DNA from: CAUPWF01 sp036656795
GTDB taxonomy: Bacteria > Bacillota > Clostridia > Lachnospirales > Lachnospiraceae
Assembly (NCBI GenBank): GCA_036656795.1
Contig: JAVXHR010000005.1
Coordinates: 43,154 to 107,153, forward strand
Direction: 5' to 3'
Length of the DNA stretch: 64,000 nucleotides
Under the pieces are notes generated by a model. The model had not been told where the DNA came from, made no database searches, and saw only the letters and a list, made by a program, of their open reading frames with translations. The position numbers and the translations under genes are program-made. Positions 7,481-15,115 of this stretch are shown here, one piece after another (position 1 is the stretch's first letter; the number at the start of each line of letters is the position of its first letter).

Positions 7481-8797
7481 ATGGATAATTTACAGATTTT
7501 ATTAAGACAACATGTAGGTGCACCTTGCGAAGCGATTGTCAAAGCTGGCGATAAAGTAGCAAAAGGAACATTGATTGCTACACCAACAGGGCTTGGTGCC
7601 AATATCTTTTCAGGAGTATATGGTGTTGTTGAAGAGGTAAGAGAAGACAGAATTATAATTAAAGCAGATGCAGAACAAAAAGAAGAGTTTATTCCTATAG
7701 AAGAAGGAAGCAAGCTTGATATGGTAAAGGCAGCCGGAATTGTTGGAATGGGCGGCGCAGGTTTTCCAACCGGTGTTAAACTTGGAACAGACCTTAATGG
7801 TGGTTACATACTAATTAACGCAGCTGAATGTGAACCGGGACTTCGTCATAATATTCTTCAAATCGAAGAGGAGTGCGACAAGATTGTTCGCGGTGTTAAA
7901 TATGCAATGGAGATATCCAATGCGGCAAAGGCAATCTTTGCAATTAAAAAGAAGAATACAAAAGCAGTTCAGATCTTAAAAGAAGCAATTAAAGGGGAAT
8001 CTGCTATTTCCATTTTCTTATTACCAGATATTTACCCAATGGGTGAAGAGCGTGCGGTGGTTAGGGAATGCTTAGGTATTGAATTGGATCCAACTCAATT
8101 ACCATCAGCAGCTAATGCAGTGGTTTTGAACAGCGAGACGATTTCAAGAATTACAGAGGCGATTGAGGATAGAAAACCTTGCTTTAGCAAGAATGTTACA
8201 GTGCGTGGCAAGATAGTTGGTGGAAATGAAGAACACGTGTTTATGGACGTTCCTGTAGGAACAAGCGTAGGTGATTTAATAGAACGCGCAGGCGGAATTG
8301 ATGGGGAATACGGCGAGATTATCATGGGCGGAGCATTCACAGGAAAATCTACAACAGTGGAAGCACCGATTACCAAGACAACAGGTGGTATACTTGTGAC
8401 TTTGGAATTCATGGACTTACATGGAGCACCAGTTGGATTACTGGTATGTGCTTGTGGTGGAGACGAAACTCGTATGAGAGAACTATGTGCAAAGATGAAT
8501 GGAAAAGTTGTTTCTGTAGCAAGATGTAAACAAGCAGCAGAGATGAAAAATGGCTCGTTGAAATGCGAGAGACCTGGAAATTGTCCGGGACAAGTACAAA
8601 ACAGCATACAATTTAGAAAAGATAAATGCGAATATATTATTATAGGAAACTGTTCTGATTGTTCGAACACCGTTATGGGATCTGCACCAAAGATGGGACT
8701 GAAAGTATTCCATCAGACAGATCATGTAATGAGAACAATTGGACATCCGTTATACAGACATTTGACAGTGTCAAAGAAAGTTGATCAAGATATCTAA
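7481..8797 (+). CDS. prdC: Proline reductase-associated electron transfer protein PrdC (RnfC-like)
   Basis: This is a 438-residue RnfC/NuoF-related protein that is thought to pass electrons from NADH to the proline reductase complex. The N-terminal lipoyl-like barrel (about residues 1-65) is followed by an RnfC core containing GMGGAGFPTGVKL near residue 90. A cysteine-rich C-terminal half includes VCACGGDE, KCERPGNCPG and GNCSDCSN. Some PrdC proteins in other species are selenoproteins. Here the frame runs through to TAA with no in-frame UGA, so it is a cysteine form. The RBS AAAAAGGAGAA is well placed. It is the first gene of the prd operon. Confidence 0.9.
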   Translation: MDNLQILLRQHVGAPCEAIVKAGDKVAKGTLIATPTGLGANIFSGVYGVVEEVREDRIIIKADAEQKEEFIPIEEGSKLDMVKAAGIVGMGGAGFPTGVKLGTDLNGGYILINAAECEPGLRHNILQIEEECDKIVRGVKYAMEISNAAKAIFAIKKKNTKAVQILKEAIKGESAISIFLLPDIYPMGEERAVVRECLGIELDPTQLPSAANAVVLNSETISRITEAIEDRKPCFSKNVTVRGKIVGGNEEHVFMDVPVGTSVGDLIERAGGIDGEYGEIIMGGAFTGKSTTVEAPITKTTGGILVTLEFMDLHGAPVGLLVCACGGDETRMRELCAKMNGKVVSVARCKQAAEMKNGSLKCERPGNCPGQVQNSIQFRKDKCEYIIIGNCSDCSNTVMGSAPKMGLKVFHQTDHVMRTIGHPLYRHLTVSKKVDQDI

Positions 8798-8845
8798 ATA
8801 AGGGTATCAATTTACGGTATTACTATCACACGCACAATATATAAG

Positions 8846-8879
8846 GGCAAGGAACCCCCGATTTTTTTGCCTACCCTTT
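8846..8879 (+). other. Intercistronic hairpin between prdC and prdA
   Basis: An imperfect stem (GGCAA at 8846-8850 with TTGCC at 8867-8871, or AAGGG with CCCTT) lies in the 169-base gap between prdC and prdA. A T-run sits within the loop side, not after the stem. It could be a partial attenuator or an mRNA processing or stability element. Confidence 0.35.
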
Positions 8880-8966
8880 ACATTAAGCGGACATACATAT
8901 ATGCGGGTGATTGTATATATAATCTTGGGGGAACCCAAAACAAAACATATAAGGAGGGAAATTAAT

Positions 8967-10799
8967 ATGTCAATTACAGCTGAAACAGCTAAGGAACATG
9001 CAAATGACCCTGCAGTTTTGTGTTGTAGAGCCGAAGCAGGCGTTACAATTCAAGCTGCAAACTTGGAAGATCCAGCAATCTTTGATGATTTGGTGGATTC
9101 AGGGTTATTGAAATTAGATGGTTGTTTAACCATCGGACAAATTTTAGGAGCAACACTTACTAAAACTTGTGATTCTCTCACACCAATTACTGCAGATGTA
9201 GTAGAGGGCGTGAAAGAAGTGGAAGCTCCTGCAGCACCAGTGGCAGAAGCAGCACCAGTGGCACCACCGGTAGCACCAGGTGCACACAGTACAGTATCCG
9301 GAGGAATGTTAAAGATTCATATCGGAGAAGGAAAAGATATTGATATTGAATTACCTACAGGTTTAAGTAGCGGAGCAGCAATTGCAGAAGTTCCAGCAGG
9401 AGTAGGAGCAGTGGCAGGAGTACCAGTAGTGGGAGAACCTAAGGTGGTTAGAAGTTTAACCAGAAAACACTACAAGATTACAGAAGTTAAGAGAGGTCCT
9501 GAAACTAAGATTGAAGGAACTACACTTTTCATTCGCGAAGGTATTGAACAAGAATGTATTGCACTACAAGATTTAGTACATGATGTAAAGATCGAAATTA
9601 TTACAGAAGCTGAATATCACACATATTCTGAAACAGTAATGGATGTTCAACCAATCGCTACAAAAGAAGGAGAATCTGAATTAGGTTCTGGTGTAACGAG
9701 AGTTCTTGATGGTGTTGTAATGATGCTTACAGGTACAGATGACAATGGAGTTCAAATTGGTGAGTTCGGTTCTTCAGAAGGCTACTTAGATGAGAACATT
9801 CAATGGAATAGACCAGGATGTCCTGATAAAGGCGAGATTTTCATCAAAGGACAAATTACGATTCAAGAAAAAACGAACATGGAAAGACGTGGACCTATTG
9901 CTGCTCATACAGCATTTGACCATATCACACAAGAAATCAGAGAAGCAATCAAAGAGCTTGAAGATAGCTTAGTAGTTAACACAGAAGAGTTGAAACAAGT
10001 TCGTAGACCAGGAAAGAAAAAAGTTGTTATCGTAAAAGAAATCATGGGCCAAGGCGCTATGCATGATAACTTTATCTTACCAGTTGAACCAGTTGGTGTT
10101 CTTGGTGCAAAACCTAACGTTGATTTAGGAAACGTACCAGTTGTTGTATCTCCACTGGAAGTATTAGATGGTTGTATCCATGCATTAACATGTATTGGGC
10201 CTGCATCAAAAGAAATGTCTAGACATTACTGGAGAGAACCTTTAGTACTTGAAGCATTACATGATGAAGATGTTGACCTTTGTGGTGTTGTATTTGTTGG
10301 TAGCCCACAGATTAATGCTGAGAAATTCTATGTATCAAGACGTGTTGGTATGACAGTAGAAGCTATGGACGTTGATGGAGCTTTCGTTACAACAGAAGGA
10401 TTTGGAAACAACCATATTGATTTTGCAAGTCATATTGAACAAATTGGTATGCGAGGAACACCAGTAGTTGGTATGTCTTTCTGTGCGGTTCAAGGTGCTC
10501 TTGTTGTTGGTAACAAGTACATGACTGCTATGATAGATAATAACAAATCAGAAGCTGGTATTGAGAATGAAGTTCTTTCTTGCAATACTCTTTGCCCAGA
10601 AGATGCTGTTAGAGCGCTTGAGATGTTAAAAGCTGCTATGGATGGCGACGATATTAAAAAGGCTGAGAAAAAATGGAATCCAAACGTTAAAACCACAAAT
10701 GTTGAATTAATTTCTAGCGTAACAGGTAAAGCGGTTGAATTAGCAAAGAATGAACAAGACTTACCAATGAGCGAGAAGAGAAAAGAAAAATATAGCTAA
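8967..10799 (+). CDS. prdA: D-proline reductase proprotein PrdA
   Basis: PrdA is the 610-residue precursor of the two PrdA-derived subunits of D-proline reductase. Autocleavage at a cysteine creates the pyruvoyl group that binds D-proline. The predicted processing site is ALT|CIGPASKE at C409, giving an N-terminal chain of about 408 residues and a C-terminal chain of about 202. An Ala/Pro/Val-rich linker (about residues 88-110) separates an N-terminal domain from the main one. I choose ATG 8967 with AAGGAGGG upstream; an upstream in-frame ATG at 8901 lacks a good RBS. Ring-opening of D-proline to 5-aminovalerate is completed with selenoprotein PrdB, encoded downstream. Confidence 0.95.
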   Translation: MSITAETAKEHANDPAVLCCRAEAGVTIQAANLEDPAIFDDLVDSGLLKLDGCLTIGQILGATLTKTCDSLTPITADVVEGVKEVEAPAAPVAEAAPVAPPVAPGAHSTVSGGMLKIHIGEGKDIDIELPTGLSSGAAIAEVPAGVGAVAGVPVVGEPKVVRSLTRKHYKITEVKRGPETKIEGTTLFIREGIEQECIALQDLVHDVKIEIITEAEYHTYSETVMDVQPIATKEGESELGSGVTRVLDGVVMMLTGTDDNGVQIGEFGSSEGYLDENIQWNRPGCPDKGEIFIKGQITIQEKTNMERRGPIAAHTAFDHITQEIREAIKELEDSLVVNTEELKQVRRPGKKKVVIVKEIMGQGAMHDNFILPVEPVGVLGAKPNVDLGNVPVVVSPLEVLDGCIHALTCIGPASKEMSRHYWREPLVLEALHDEDVDLCGVVFVGSPQINAEKFYVSRRVGMTVEAMDVDGAFVTTEGFGNNHIDFASHIEQIGMRGTPVVGMSFCAVQGALVVGNKYMTAMIDNNKSEAGIENEVLSCNTLCPEDAVRALEMLKAAMDGDDIKKAEKKWNPNVKTTNVELISSVTGKAVELAKNEQDLPMSEKRKEKYS

Positions 10800-10814
10800 G
10801 ACTAGGTGATTAAT

Positions 10815-11102
10815 ATGAAATATGGCGATAAAATTATAAGAATGGAAGGCGTAATCGTGGAGATTCACGACGGTTGCGTAGGCATTGACCTAAAGGGCCG
10901 TCTTGGATTTTTAAAAATTCCTATGAGAATGTTAATTACTGACTATCCATTAGTATTGGGGCAGGAAGTTGCATGGAACATGAGTTTTGTGGAACAACTT
11001 GGAGCAGAAGCCAATGAAAAATATGTTAGTAACCTAGACACGTATATGAGACGCCAAGAAGAGATGCGTGCTCGCAAAAACCAAATAAACGAGGAGGTAT
11101 AA
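10815..11102 (+). CDS. Small conserved protein between prdA and prdB
   Basis: This is a protein of about 95 residues. The first 60 residues alternate hydrophobic and charged residues in a way that suggests a small beta-barrel (RMEGVIVEIHDGCVGIDLKG); the tail is charged and helical (MRRQEEMRARKNQ). I choose ATG 10815 with AGGTG upstream instead of GTG 10806. It starts 15 bases after prdA and ends two bases before prdB, so it is co-translated with the reductase subunits. Small proteins in this position occur in other clostridial prd operons, but I cannot give a function. A role in assembly or in pyruvoyl maturation would fit. Confidence 0.7.
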   Translation: MKYGDKIIRMEGVIVEIHDGCVGIDLKGRLGFLKIPMRMLITDYPLVLGQEVAWNMSFVEQLGAEANEKYVSNLDTYMRRQEEMRARKNQINEEV

Positions 11103-11104
11103 CA

Positions 11105-11830
11105 ATGAGTTTAACAGTCGTTAAAGGAATGCAATCAGAAATATTCGTTCCTATTACTCCACCGTCAGTATGGACTCCTGTAACAAAAGAGCTTAAAGAT
11201 ATGACAATTGCCCTTGCAACAGCAGCAGGTGTACATCATATTGAACAAGATAGATTTAATCTTGCCGGTGATTTTACATGGAGAAAGATTACAGATAAGA
11301 TGCCATCTAAAGAATTGATGGTTTCACATGGTGGATATGATAACAGTGATGTTAATAAAGATATCAACTGTATGTTCCCAATTGATAGAATTCATGAATT
11401 AGCTAAAGAAGGTTTCATTAAAGCTTGTGCTCCTGTACATGCAGGATTCATGGGTGGTGGTGGAAACCAAGAAAAGTTCAAGAATGAAACAGGCCCGGCT
11501 GTAGCGGAGATGTTTAAAGAAGAAGGCGTTGATGGCGTACTTCTCACCGCAGGCTGAGGTACTTGTCACCGCTCTGCAGTATTGGTGCAGAGAGCAATCG
11601 AAGAAGCTGGAATTCCTACAATTATTATTGCAGCTCTTCCACCAGTAGTTCGTCAAACAGGTACGCCTCGTGCAGTAGCTCCATTGGTTCCAATGGGTGC
11701 AAATGCGGGTGCTCCTAATAACGTAGAACAACAAACAGCTATCGTAAAAGCGACATTAGAACAATTAATAGCAATCCAGACACCTGGAAAAATTGTTCCA
11801 TTGCCTTTTGAATACGCAGCAAAGGTTTAG
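11105..11830 (+). CDS. prdB: D-proline reductase selenoprotein PrdB, with Sec at an in-frame UGA
   Basis: PrdB is the selenocysteine-containing catalytic subunit of D-proline reductase. The frame is interrupted by TGA at 11555-11557 and continues in the same frame to TAG at 11828-11830. Read-through gives 241 residues with Sec at 151 in LLTAG-U-GTCHRSA. The U-x-x-C-H-R pattern is the family's redox centre. A SECIS-like hairpin follows 14 bases after the UGA. selB and tRNA-Sec are encoded in the same window. A naive gene call would end at 11557 and create a false second gene at 11582. The RBS is GGAGGT. Confidence 0.96.
11555..11592 (+). promoter_or_regulatory. Bacterial SECIS element in prdB
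   Basis: After UGA 11555-11557 there are 14 bases, then a perfect 7-bp stem (11572-11578 with 11586-11592) with a 7-nt loop GTATTGG. The spacing and the G at the start of the loop match bacterial SECIS hairpins bound by the SelB C-terminus. Confidence 0.85.
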
Positions 11831-11839
11831 TAAACTTAA

Positions 11840-11872
11840 AGAAAGGCAGATGATAAACATCTGCCTTTTCTT
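11840..11872 (+). terminator. Terminator after prdB
   Basis: A perfect 10-bp stem (11843-11852 with 11858-11867) with a 5-nt loop is followed by TTCTT. It lies 12 bases after the prdB stop and may partly separate prdCAB from prdDE. Confidence 0.8.
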
Positions 11873-11887
11873 GAAAAAAAGAGTGAG

Positions 11888-11915
11888 GTTATATTGGAAA
11901 TTTGTCTAATATAAC
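11888..11915 (+). promoter_or_regulatory. Inverted repeat upstream of prdD
   Basis: GTTATATT (11888-11895) and AATATAAC (11908-11915) form a perfect 8-bp inverted repeat with a 12-nt gap, about 35 bases before prdD. It is not followed by a T-run. It is a possible operator or mRNA structure. Confidence 0.35.
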
Positions 11916-11950
11916 GAATATTCAATGATTAATTTGCGGAGGTGAATTGG

Positions 11951-12718
11951 GTGTCTGAACAAATAAAAGATTTGAGACGTCTTGTAATAAAAGCATTCCA
12001 TATGGATCGTGTGGAATGGGGGGAACATAATGATGTGTCAGCAGATGGCAAGATGGTAGTCAGTAAAGAGATGATTGACGAGCTTGTGAAATCCGAACCA
12101 TTAATTGAAAAAATTGATATACAGATTATAAAACCGGGAGATCATGACCGTTATACGGAGACAATGATGGATATTATTCCAATTTCCACTAAAGTTCTTG
12201 GAAAGTTAGGGGAAGGAATTACACATACAATTACCGGCGTGTACGTTATCTTAACAGGCGTTGATACAAATGGAAAGCCAACTCACGAGTTTGGTTCTTC
12301 AGAAGGAAATATGAAAGAAAAATTATACTTAAATCGTGCGGGAACACCATCGGATACAGATTATATTATTTCTTTCGATGTAACGTTAGCGGCAGGAAAA
12401 GGGCAAGAAAGACCCGGTCCGTTTGCTGCACACTGTGCTTGCGACCGTTTCATACAGTCCTATCGTGATAAGATGAAAAAGCTAAAAGGCGATCAATGTA
12501 CAGAGCGTCACGAGTATCATGATATTGTTAGAACCGGGAAAAAACGCGTTTTAATCATAAAACAAGTGGCAGGACAGGGCGCTATGTATGATACACACAT
12601 GTTTTCAAAGGAACCTTCCGGTGTGGAAGGTGGACGATCAATTATTGATATGGGCAATATGCCGATTATGGTTACTCCTAACGAGTATCGAGACGGTATT
12701 ATTCGCTCAATGCAGTAG
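11951..12718 (+). CDS. prdD: Proline reductase-associated protein PrdD (PrdA N-chain paralogue)
   Basis: This is a 255-residue protein homologous to the N-terminal chain of PrdA around residues 150-400. Shared patterns include YTETMMDIIPISTK (PrdA: YSETVMDVQPIATK), HEFGSSEGN, NRAGTP, GPFAAHCACD and KQVAGQGAMYD. The start is GTG 11951, eight bases after GGAGG; the upstream in-frame GTG 11942 overlaps the RBS. It ends where PrdA would be cleaved. PrdD and PrdE accompany PrdAB in clostridia but their role is not settled; a chaperone-like or second-complex role is possible. Confidence 0.88.
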   Translation: MSEQIKDLRRLVIKAFHMDRVEWGEHNDVSADGKMVVSKEMIDELVKSEPLIEKIDIQIIKPGDHDRYTETMMDIIPISTKVLGKLGEGITHTITGVYVILTGVDTNGKPTHEFGSSEGNMKEKLYLNRAGTPSDTDYIISFDVTLAAGKGQERPGPFAAHCACDRFIQSYRDKMKKLKGDQCTERHEYHDIVRTGKKRVLIIKQVAGQGAMYDTHMFSKEPSGVEGGRSIIDMGNMPIMVTPNEYRDGIIRSMQ

Positions 12719-12729
12719 GGGGTGCTGAT

Positions 12730-13203
12730 ATGGGAATAGGACCATCAACAAAAGAAACATCATTACATCATTTTAGAGATCCATTATTGGATGTTGTATC
12801 TAACGATACAGACTTAGACCTTATGGGTGTTTTGTTTGTGGGTACGCCGGACGGCAATGAGGACAAGATGCTGGTTGGAACAAGGGCTGCTATCTTAGCG
12901 GAATGCATGCGTGCGGACGGCGTAATTCTTTCTTCTGACGGTTGGGGAAATAGCGATGTAGATTATACGAATACAGTAGAGCAATTGGGGGTTCGTGGAA
13001 TTCCAACAACTGGACTTAATTTTAGTGGAACTGTTGCACAGTTTGTGGTAGTAAATGATTATTTAGAAGGTAATATTATTGACATTAATAAGAGTGTAGA
13101 TGGAACAGAGACAAATATGGTTGGTGAAAATAATATGACAGAGCTTGATTGTAAAAAGGCAACTGCTTTACTTAAGCTCAAGATGCGACAAAAAGATATG
13201 TAG
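12730..13203 (+). CDS. prdE: Proline reductase-associated protein PrdE (PrdA C-chain paralogue)
   Basis: This is a 157-residue protein homologous to the C-terminal chain of PrdA. It starts M-GIGPSTKET, aligning with C-IGPASKEM of PrdA, so the initiator Met sits at the position of the pyruvoyl-forming Cys. Further shared patterns are GVLFVGTPDGNEDK, SSDGWGNSDVDY and RGIPTTGLNFSG. With no cysteine or serine at that point, PrdE cannot form a pyruvoyl group by the PrdA route. The RBS AGGGGGTG lies seven bases before ATG. It is the last gene of the prd cluster, with a terminator after it. Confidence 0.88.
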   Translation: MGIGPSTKETSLHHFRDPLLDVVSNDTDLDLMGVLFVGTPDGNEDKMLVGTRAAILAECMRADGVILSSDGWGNSDVDYTNTVEQLGVRGIPTTGLNFSGTVAQFVVVNDYLEGNIIDINKSVDGTETNMVGENNMTELDCKKATALLKLKMRQKDM

Positions 13204-13248
13204 AAATGATGTTTTTGAAAAGTTATATGGAAACTACATAAAAGCTAC

Positions 13249-13283
13249 AAAAAAAGAAGCCTTTGTATAAAGACTTCTTTTTG
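13249..13283. terminator. Bidirectional terminator
   Basis: AAAAAGAAG (13251-13259) pairs with CTTCTTTTT (13274-13282), with a second short inner pairing. It gives U-runs on both strands between convergent prdE and the permease gene. Confidence 0.75.
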
Positions 13284-13292
13284 ATTTTACAA

Positions 13293-14168
13293 TTATGCTT
13301 GAGCTTTAAATGCATCTTTAAAGAATGTAATAGATGTGTAAATCATAACTACGATGATAATCCATGTTAAAGCGGTCATTGGTAACATAGAAGCTACCTT
13401 GTAAGCGATGACAACACCAACACAACCAAAAGTAGCTAAGCATACAGATGCTTTTCGATCATATTTACCTTCTTTGATAAATTTGAAACATGCTGCATTC
13501 ATTAAGAAAGCACAAGATCCCATCATGATAGGGAAAGTAACCTTTGGACTCATACCTAAAGCATTTGTAAGAGCCATACAAGGTGCGTAAAGACCAACAC
13601 CAATCATCATAAAAGCTCCTAAGAAGAAGTTGCAAACAACACCAATAACTAGTTTAACACCAGTTAATCCGGTTGCGGTTCCTACTAAACCAAAAGGTCC
13701 GATTCCAGCATTACGACATGCCATAACAACAGCTAAAATGGCAAGACCAACACCAAGACCGATACGAACGTATTTAACTTCCCATTTACAAACGATACCA
13801 GCACCAACAAGAGCACCTGCAATTGCAGCAACCAACATCAATACTAAAGTGAGTGGTTCTACATCAACAAAGCTAAAGAATAAAAGAGCTTCTAATGTAA
13901 CAGGGAATGTATCGCCTACGTTTAATGTACCAGGAACAGTTTCGTCAGGACTAGACTTTGTGAATTTAAATCCTGCTTGTGTTGTAGCATAACTTCCGAT
14001 TCCCCATGTGTCCAATAAGTTAGTGATAACACCAATAATTGCTAATGGAATCCATTTTCCACCTTTGCCAAAATCTTCTTTGTGTGCTAAACAGTCTTTG
14101 ATGAAAAAAGCGGCAGAACATAAGACGAAAATACCTAGCACGATACGTAAAATAGTAATAACATTCAT
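13293..14168 (-). CDS. TauE/SafE (TSUP) family membrane permease
   Basis: This is a 291-residue protein with about eight hydrophobic segments. The internal-repeat pattern fits the TSUP (sulfite exporter TauE/SafE) family, with Gly-rich motifs GVITNLLDTWGIGSYAT in the N-half and GVVCNFFLGAFMMIGVG in the C-half. The family moves small organic or sulfur anions. Its place directly convergent with the prd operon raises the possibility of a Stickland-related substrate such as 5-aminovalerate, but nothing in the sequence proves it. The RBS GGAGGG precedes the ATG. Confidence 0.75.
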   Translation of the reverse strand: MNVITILRIVLGIFVLCSAAFFIKDCLAHKEDFGKGGKWIPLAIIGVITNLLDTWGIGSYATTQAGFKFTKSSPDETVPGTLNVGDTFPVTLEALLFFSFVDVEPLTLVLMLVAAIAGALVGAGIVCKWEVKYVRIGLGVGLAILAVVMACRNAGIGPFGLVGTATGLTGVKLVIGVVCNFFLGAFMMIGVGLYAPCMALTNALGMSPKVTFPIMMGSCAFLMNAACFKFIKEGKYDRKASVCLATFGCVGVVIAYKVASMLPMTALTWIIIVVMIYTSITFFKDAFKAQA

Positions 14169-14277
14169 AAATCATCCCTCCAGATTATTATTTGAGTTTC
14201 ATTATAAACAGGCAAACTTGTTGGGAAGAATAGCCACCCCGATATGTATACACTTCCAACCACCTATTCGTTATCTA

Positions 14278-14306
14278 ATTCTACCAATTTATCTTGTAAA
14301 AGTCAA
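14278..14306 (-). promoter_or_regulatory. Promoter for the TSUP permease
   Basis: On the minus strand, TTGACT (14301-14306), 17 bases and TAGAAT (14278-14283). The predicted leader is about 100 bases. Confidence 0.6.
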
Positions 14307-14462
14307 ATGTATTTTGGATAATTTTGAGTAAAATTGGAAAACTTTGTTTATAATAAGACAATGTAGAGTTCGGTTTCTTCTATATAATGTATTACGGATT
14401 AAACATGTAAATGCATAATGTAAGATTGTTCTTAAAAAAATACAATAATTTAAAAAAACTAC

Positions 14463-14491
14463 TTGAAAAATACAGATTCATTTAGTATACT
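14463..14491 (+). promoter_or_regulatory. Main promoter of the S10-spc-alpha ribosomal operon
   Basis: TTGAAA (14463-14468), a 17-base spacer and TATACT (14486-14491). Transcription would start near 14498, leaving about 229 bases of leader before rpsJ. Confidence 0.7.
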
Positions 14492-14497
14492 AAGAGG

Positions 14498-14716
14498 GCT
14501 GTGACATCGATAGCGTTGAAATGCGAGGTTGCTACTATATATTTAGTAGGTTTTCCATGGAGCGAATGTCAAGTTAGGAAACTGGCGACAAGTCACTGTA
14601 CGAATCATAACGTCCACCAATGGAGTGGAAACAACGTGTGAGTTACTCACGACACACACGGGAGAGTGTACAGTCACCGCTTGTCGTACTGAAGTTGAAT
14701 AGTACGAAAAGGAGGC
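14498..14716 (+). promoter_or_regulatory. Structured 5' leader of the S10 operon
   Basis: The leader folds into nested helices. CGACAAG (14586-14592) pairs with CTTGTCG (14680-14686). Inside it, CTGTAC (14596-14601) pairs with GTACAG (14667-14672). Inner arms around 14611-14660 form further hairpins (GTGTGAG / CTCAC, CCAC / GTGG). A separate 6-bp hairpin (14685-14690 with 14701-14706) sits just before the AAGGAGG site and competes with the large helix for 14685-14686. This looks like an r-protein autoregulatory leader. The ligand is unknown; L4 is the classic S10-operon regulator in gamma-proteobacteria. Confidence 0.55.
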
Positions 14717-14726
14717 GACTTTTTTT

Positions 14727-15044
14727 ATGGCAAGTCAAGTAATGAGAATCACATTAAAAGCATATGATCACCAACTGGTAGATGCATCTGCAAAGAAAAT
14801 TATTGAAACTGTTAAGAAGAACGGATCACAAGTGAGTGGCCCTGTTCCACTTCCAACTAAAAAGGAAGTAGTGACAATCTTAAGAGCGGTACACAAGTAC
14901 AAAGACTCTAGAGAACAATTTGAACAAAGAACTCACAAGAGACTTATCGATATCATCACACCTACACAAAAGACGGTTGATGCATTATCTAGATTAGAAA
15001 TGCCGGCTGGTGTTTATATCGATATCAAAATGAAAAACAAATAA
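14727..15044 (+). CDS. rpsJ: Ribosomal protein S10
   Basis: This is a 105-residue S10 (also NusE). It carries the family patterns ITLKAYDHQLVD and GPVPLPTKKE, then HKRLIDIITPTQKTVDAL. It is the first gene of the super-operon, with AAGGAGG 11 bases upstream across a T-tract. Besides 30S head assembly, S10 joins the NusB antitermination complex. Confidence 0.97.
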   Translation: MASQVMRITLKAYDHQLVDASAKKIIETVKKNGSQVSGPVPLPTKKEVVTILRAVHKYKDSREQFEQRTHKRLIDIITPTQKTVDALSRLEMPAGVYIDIKMKNK

Positions 15045-15115
15045 GAAACAGTAAGTATCCTAGATGTAGGATGATTGCAAAATGCAATCCGCTGTATATT
15101 ACAGGAGGAGTAATA

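Noticed and set aside
8095..8670. Minus-strand open frame opposite prdC
   Set aside because: It is antisense to a conserved gene and shows no family features or RBS.
7481..8797. prdC as a second selenoprotein
   Set aside because: PrdC is a selenoprotein in some species, but here no in-frame TGA occurs before the TAA stop.
11555..11557. Premature stop or frameshift in prdB
   Set aside because: The frame continues unchanged after the TGA, a SECIS hairpin follows, and the U-GTC-HR context is the known selenocysteine site.
13630..14331. Plus-strand frames opposite the TSUP permease and its leader
   Set aside because: They are shadows of the permease codons; the second runs into its promoter region and lacks an RBS.
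14307..14462. Additional gene between the permease promoter and the S10 promoter
   Set aside because: The stretch is AT-rich with no ORF with an RBS; I see only promoter-like A/T tracts.
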